NCBI RefSeq assembly: GCF_041260665.1
Contig: NZ_JBGCCT010000045.1
Coordinates: 1-64,000, forward strand
Source of the DNA: Catenulispora sp. GP43
GTDB lineage: Bacteria > Actinomycetota > Actinomycetes > Streptomycetales > Catenulisporaceae
DNA length: 64,000 nt
Reading direction: 5' to 3'
Below are positions 60,735-64,000 of the stretch, piece after piece. Numbering within the stretch: the first letter of the stretch is position 1; the number at the start of each line of letters is the position of its first letter. Under the pieces are notes generated by a model. The model made no database searches. It was not told the origin of the DNA and worked only from the letters and a program-made list of their open reading frames with translations. The position numbers were made by a program, and so were the translations under genes.

Positions 60735-61651
60735 CGGCCGGAGAACTGCTGGCGCTGCTGATCGGCGGCGCGCTGACGGCTGGCATCGTGCTGCTCGTCG
60801 CGGGAATCTACGGCACCGACGCGCCGAAGGCCGACACCAACGTGATCGCCGACATCGTCGCGCGCTGGCCGCGCCTGGGCGAGTCGGCCGAGCAGACCGC
60901 ACGCCGCCGCCAAATACAACTCCTCGCCTGCGCTGTGGGGGTGCCGGTCCTCTGGCTGGTCACAGGCTGGTTCGCGTCAGCGGTATTGCTCGTCGCCGCC
61001 GTGTTCGGTGTGCCGTGGCTGCTGGCCCCTACCCGTAGCCACAAGGCCGGGATCGACCGGCTTGAGGCGCTGGCCGAATGGACCAGGCACCTGTCCACGC
61101 AACTGCAGAACGTGGGCATCGAGCAGGCCATCAAGGCCAGCGTCCGGACCTGCCCGGTGGCACTGCAGCGAGAGGTCGGGACGCTGGTAGCCCGGCTGAA
61201 CGCCGGCTGGGAGTCAGACGATGCTGTCCGGGCCTTCGCTGGTGACATCGGTGACGCCACCGGCGACACGGTCGCCGCGGCATTGCTCCTGTCACTGCGT
61301 GACCGAGGGCGCGGGTTGTCTCGGGACCTGTCCGACCTCGCCGACTCTCTGCTGCAGAACGTGAGCATGCGGCGGGAGATCGAGGCCGAGCGTGCCAAGG
61401 CACGCACCACAGTGAAGTGGATGTTGTACTTCATCGTCGCGGCGGGGGTGGTGGGCCTTCTCGACCACTCGTACATGAAGCCGTACACCACGCTTACCGG
61501 GCAGTTGGTGCTGCTGGGGCTGTTGGCGATGCTCATCGGCATCTTCGTCTGGCTGCGGACTCTGGTCTCTGACAAGCCCACACCTCGGTTTCTTGTCATC
61601 GACTCGCGCAGCCCTGTGAAGCCCGCGCGGCCGAAGGAGGGCCCGAAGTGA
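60731..61651 (+). CDS. tadB: TadB-like pilus platform membrane protein
   Basis: 306 residues. ATGA overlap with tadA. Membrane helices at the N-terminus (about 5-25 and 62-98) and C-terminus (about 235-280) flank a GspF/T2SSF cytoplasmic domain with GIEQAIKASVRTCPVALQRE and RGRGLSRDLSDLADSLLQNV. Forms the inner-membrane platform with TadC. Confidence 0.88.
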   Translation: MTAGELLALLIGGALTAGIVLLVAGIYGTDAPKADTNVIADIVARWPRLGESAEQTARRRQIQLLACAVGVPVLWLVTGWFASAVLLVAAVFGVPWLLAPTRSHKAGIDRLEALAEWTRHLSTQLQNVGIEQAIKASVRTCPVALQREVGTLVARLNAGWESDDAVRAFAGDIGDATGDTVAAALLLSLRDRGRGLSRDLSDLADSLLQNVSMRREIEAERAKARTTVKWMLYFIVAAGVVGLLDHSYMKPYTTLTGQLVLLGLLAMLIGIFVWLRTLVSDKPTPRFLVIDSRSPVKPARPKEGPK

Positions 61652-62565
61652 GCCTCGTGATGCCCCCGGTTTCCTGGCTCGTAGCCGGTGCAGCGATCGG
61701 CGGCGGTATCGCGCTGCTGGTGCGCGAGCTGCTGCCCGCTCCGCCTCAGCTTGGCGCCGCTCTGGAGCGGCTGCGTACGACGGAACAGCCGGCTGCCGAG
61801 ATCCGCGGGCGTGCCTGGACGAACCGTCACGTCCTGGAGGAGTCGCTGGGATCCTGGCTGGTCCGGCACGTCGCGACAATCCCCGGGGTCGGTATCCCGC
61901 GCAAAGACCTGAAACTGATCGGCGAGAGCGTCGAGCGTTTCCTGGTCACCAAGGTCGGCCTGGTCTTGCTTGGTCTGGCCGTGCCGCCCTACCTGGCGCT
62001 CGTCGCGACGGTCCTGGGCTCCAGCCTGCCCGTCGTCATCCCCGCCGTCGCCGGCATCGCGATCGCGGTCGTCATGTGGTTCCTGCCGGACTTCGACGTG
62101 AAGAGCAAGGCAGCCCGGGCCCGGCTGGAGTTCGCATACGCCGCCGAGGCCTATCTGGACCTGGTGGCGCTCAAGCGGATCGGTGACTCCGGCACCGCGG
62201 AGTCGCTCGAACAAGCAGCTCGCGTGGGCTCCGGATGGGCGTTCGTCCTGCTTCAAGACGCGTTGCTGGAAGCGCGGCTGAACCACGAACCACCCTGGGA
62301 CGGGCTGCGCCGCCTCGCTGATGAACTGGACCTGCCGGATGCGGAAAGCATCGCCGACATCGGCCGCCTCTCCGGTGAGGACGGCGCGCGGATCTACGAG
62401 ACCTTGCGAGCCCGCGCATTGGCTGTGCGCACCCGACTGCTGAACGCGCAGGCCGAGAAGGCCAAGTCCGCCACCAGCCAACTGGACGCGCCGGCGGCAC
62501 TGCTGCTGGTGGTCATGTTGATCTTGGTCGGGTATCCGCTGTTCGCTCGGATCCTGGCCTCCTAA
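61648..62565 (+). CDS. tadC: TadC-like pilus platform membrane protein
   Basis: 305 residues from a GTG that overlaps the tadB stop. Hydrophobic segments near 10-25, 95-145 and 280-300 surround a T2SSF domain with ARLEFAYAAEAYLDLVALKR, LRRLADELDLPDAESIADIG and TRLLNAQAEKAKSATSQLDA. Partner of TadB. Confidence 0.88.
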   Translation: MSLVMPPVSWLVAGAAIGGGIALLVRELLPAPPQLGAALERLRTTEQPAAEIRGRAWTNRHVLEESLGSWLVRHVATIPGVGIPRKDLKLIGESVERFLVTKVGLVLLGLAVPPYLALVATVLGSSLPVVIPAVAGIAIAVVMWFLPDFDVKSKAARARLEFAYAAEAYLDLVALKRIGDSGTAESLEQAARVGSGWAFVLLQDALLEARLNHEPPWDGLRRLADELDLPDAESIADIGRLSGEDGARIYETLRARALAVRTRLLNAQAEKAKSATSQLDAPAALLLVVMLILVGYPLFARILAS

Positions 62566-62614
62566 CGGTGCTTCATCCACGACTTGAACTGGCCCGACCA
62601 GAAAGGAAGACCTG

Positions 62615-62848
62615 ATGGATTATCGATTCAAGGGCGTGCCCGTGCCGTCCGCGCTGGTGCCCTTCGCCGTGTACCTGGAGGATCTGGAGCTCCGGATCCG
62701 CAAGGCTGTCGGCGAGGACCGTGGTGAGGGGGCGGTCAGCGCCGCGATCATCATCGTCGCCGTAGTCGCCATCGCCGGCGCGATTGTCGTCGCGCTCAAC
62801 GCCCTGAAGGACCGGACCGTGTCGAAGGTCAACAGCACCAACCCGTGA
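62615..62848 (+). CDS. Flp-like small pilin protein, unusual processing site
   Basis: 77 residues. A soluble 40-residue N-terminus, then EGAVSAAIIIVAVVAIAGAI, one membrane helix, and a short charged tail. The position after tadC and the size fit a Flp-type pilin, but the glutamate normally five residues after the processing glycine (GxxxxE) is missing and the leader is long. Start ATG with AAGGAAG upstream. Confidence 0.72.
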   Translation: MDYRFKGVPVPSALVPFAVYLEDLELRIRKAVGEDRGEGAVSAAIIIVAVVAIAGAIVVALNALKDRTVSKVNSTNP

Positions 62849-63300
62849 TGACCATGCGGCGAAGCTTCTTGTCCGACCGGTGGAGCACCAGGCTCTCCCG
62901 GTGGCGCGCTGTGGCGTGCCAGGACGAGGGGAGCGGGCCGATCTCCACGGCGATCGTCTTCCCGGTGATGCTCGGCCTGGTGTTCGTCGGCGTGCAGCTG
63001 GCGATGGACTATTGGGTTCACGCTGTGGCCGTCTCCGCTGCTCGCGAAGGTGCCCACGCCGGCGCCGCCTACGGCAAGACCCCCGAGGACGGTGTGGCTG
63101 TCGCACGGACCAAGCTGCAGCAGCTTGCCGGCAACGGCGTCACTGACATGGCCGTGGATCCCCAAGGAAGCAACGCCACACAGGTGCAGATCAACATCAG
63201 TGGCAACGCGGCCAGCCTGTGGCCGTTCGGGCCGGGGCCGAAGTTCCAGGTGACAGTCACCGTCCCGGTGGAGCGGTTCGTCGCCGGGGGTGCCCCGTGA
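62848..63300 (+). CDS. TadE-like pseudopilin
   Basis: 150 residues from ATG 62848, overlapping the previous TGA by one base (GTG 62845 is possible). The hydrophobic N-terminal segment GSGPISTAIVFPVMLGLVFV is TadE-like, with a C-terminal strand-rich domain (VTVTVPVERFV). The canonical Glu5 of TadE is replaced by Thr. Minor pilin or assembly factor. Confidence 0.82.
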   Translation: MTMRRSFLSDRWSTRLSRWRAVACQDEGSGPISTAIVFPVMLGLVFVGVQLAMDYWVHAVAVSAAREGAHAGAAYGKTPEDGVAVARTKLQQLAGNGVTDMAVDPQGSNATQVQINISGNAASLWPFGPGPKFQVTVTVPVERFVAGGAP

Positions 63301-63737
63301 GGTGGCTTCGAGGCGACCGTGGCAACGCGGCGATCGAAGCTGGCATCATCGCTCCGGCTCTGATCGCCTTCCTGTCGCTGGTGTTTCTGGTCGGCCGCCT
63401 GGTTCTGGCCCGTGCTGCCGTCGACGAGGCTGCTCGCGACGCTGCTCGGCAGGCCTCGATCTCCCGGGACGTCGGCACTGCCCGCACCCAGGCCTTGAAC
63501 ACCGGTATGAGCACGCTCATCAACAACAACCTGCACTGCAGCAATCTCAGCGTCGATCCTGATCCCGACGGCGACCTGGCCGGGCAGTTTGCCAAGCCTG
63601 TGGGGACGCTGGGACAGGTCCACGTGACGGTGACCTGCGTCGTCTCATACGCGGACCTCGGATATCCGTGGCTTCCGGGCAGCAAGACCATCAAGTCTGA
63701 GTTCTGGTCCGTCATCGACTGGTGGAGGGCCAGGTGA
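63297..63737 (+). CDS. TadE/TadF-like pseudopilin
   Basis: 146 residues from a GTG overlapping the previous stop. N-terminal DRGNAAIEAGIIAPALIAFL carries the canonical Gly and Glu+5 of a TadE-type processing site. A polar domain with two Cys (LHCSN and VTCVVS) follows. The only one of the four small pilin-like proteins here that keeps Glu+5. Confidence 0.85.
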   Translation: MRWLRGDRGNAAIEAGIIAPALIAFLSLVFLVGRLVLARAAVDEAARDAARQASISRDVGTARTQALNTGMSTLINNNLHCSNLSVDPDPDGDLAGQFAKPVGTLGQVHVTVTCVVSYADLGYPWLPGSKTIKSEFWSVIDWWRAR

Positions 63738-64000
63738 AACCGCTGACGAGGCTTCTTGGCAACGACCGCGGCAGTGTCTCCATCTTCGTCGCCATCTGCC
63801 TGGTCGCGCTGATGGGCCTGATCGCCCTGGTCTTCGACGGCGTCGGCAAGATCAACGCGCAAGAGAGGCTGGACGGCATCGCTGCCGAGGCAGCCCGCGC
63901 GGGCGCCCAAGGAGTCGATCCCACTCTCGCGATCCCCGGGACTACGATTAAGGTCGCCCCCGATCGCGCGATCACGTTGGCCGACGACTACCTCCGGCAG
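63734..64000 (+). CDS. TadG-like pilus protein, 3' end outside the window
   Basis: The GTG at 63734 overlaps the previous stop (GTGA). Residues visible to the window edge (89): KPLTRLLGNDRGSVSIFVAI, CLVALMGLIALVFDGVGKI, then a helical polar region (ERLDGIAAEAARAGAQGVDP). The start matches TadG/Flp-associated proteins (RGSVSxF... with a long hydrophobic segment). Truncated by the window; the C-terminal von Willebrand-like domain often found in TadG cannot be assessed. Confidence 0.8.
   Translation, partial: MKPLTRLLGNDRGSVSIFVAICLVALMGLIALVFDGVGKINAQERLDGIAAEAARAGAQGVDPTLAIPGTTIKVAPDRAITLADDYLRQ

Overview
The window is high-GC DNA from an actinobacterium. The evidence is a 5S rRNA of actinobacterial type, frequent GTG starts, a SepX/GlpR divisome gene beside a GNAT acetyltransferase and a MogA/MoaB gene (an order known from Streptomyces and relatives), WXG-like type VII secretion substrates, DUF317 and DUF2637 accessory proteins, and an actinobacterial Tad pilus locus. 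The genus cannot be fixed from sequence alone; a Streptomyces or Catenulispora relative is a guess.

Layout. 1-5.2 kb is core chromosome: the end of a 5S gene, a secreted serine hydrolase, sepX, a RimJ-like acetyltransferase, mogA, a YccF membrane protein and five tRNA genes (Ala, Phe, Asp, Glu, Lys), most with their own hairpin terminators. 5.5-9.9 kb holds a divergent XRE regulator and short-chain dehydrogenase pair, then a secreted beta-propeller/cell-wall-binding-repeat protein. 10.2-16.1 kb is an integration module on the minus strand: degraded methyltransferase remnant, tyrosine integrase, excisionase, orphan DNA methyltransferase, DUF3710 protein and a type VII-like effector protein without a toxin domain. 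16.2-21.7 kb has regulators (XRE-TPR, histidine-kinase-like ATPase, double HTH), a methyltransferase and a membrane protein. 22.1-27.1 kb is a 1,524-residue RHS polymorphic toxin with a type VII-like N-terminus, a papain-like C-terminal tip and a candidate immunity gene.

27.3-37.5 kb is a type IV secretion (conjugation) cassette in one direction: sigma-like regulator, VirB2-like pilin, secreted peptide, VirB6/TrbL-like channel protein, PrgI-like protein, VirB4 ATPase, VirD4-like coupling protein, replication-relaxation protein and NlpC/P60 peptidase. Two of these genes are interrupted: the PrgI gene by an 8-bp tandem duplication and the coupling-protein gene by two apparent single-G losses. 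The conjugation machine is therefore either decaying or misread. 38-49.3 kb is accessory DNA with many small genes (DUF317, DUF2637, DUF4328, MltG-N-like, ATPase, winged helix, tandem paralogues). Its intergenic segments carry iteron-like repeats and a dense TGAGAC motif.

49.7-64 kb combines an EssC/EccC-type FtsK ATPase with a KOW protein and a tightly overlapped Tad/Flp pilus operon (prepilin peptidase, CpaB, TadZ-like, TadA, TadB, TadC, four small pilin-like proteins), the last cut by the window edge. The type VII-like substrates upstream and this EccC may belong to one secretion route, but that link is inference.
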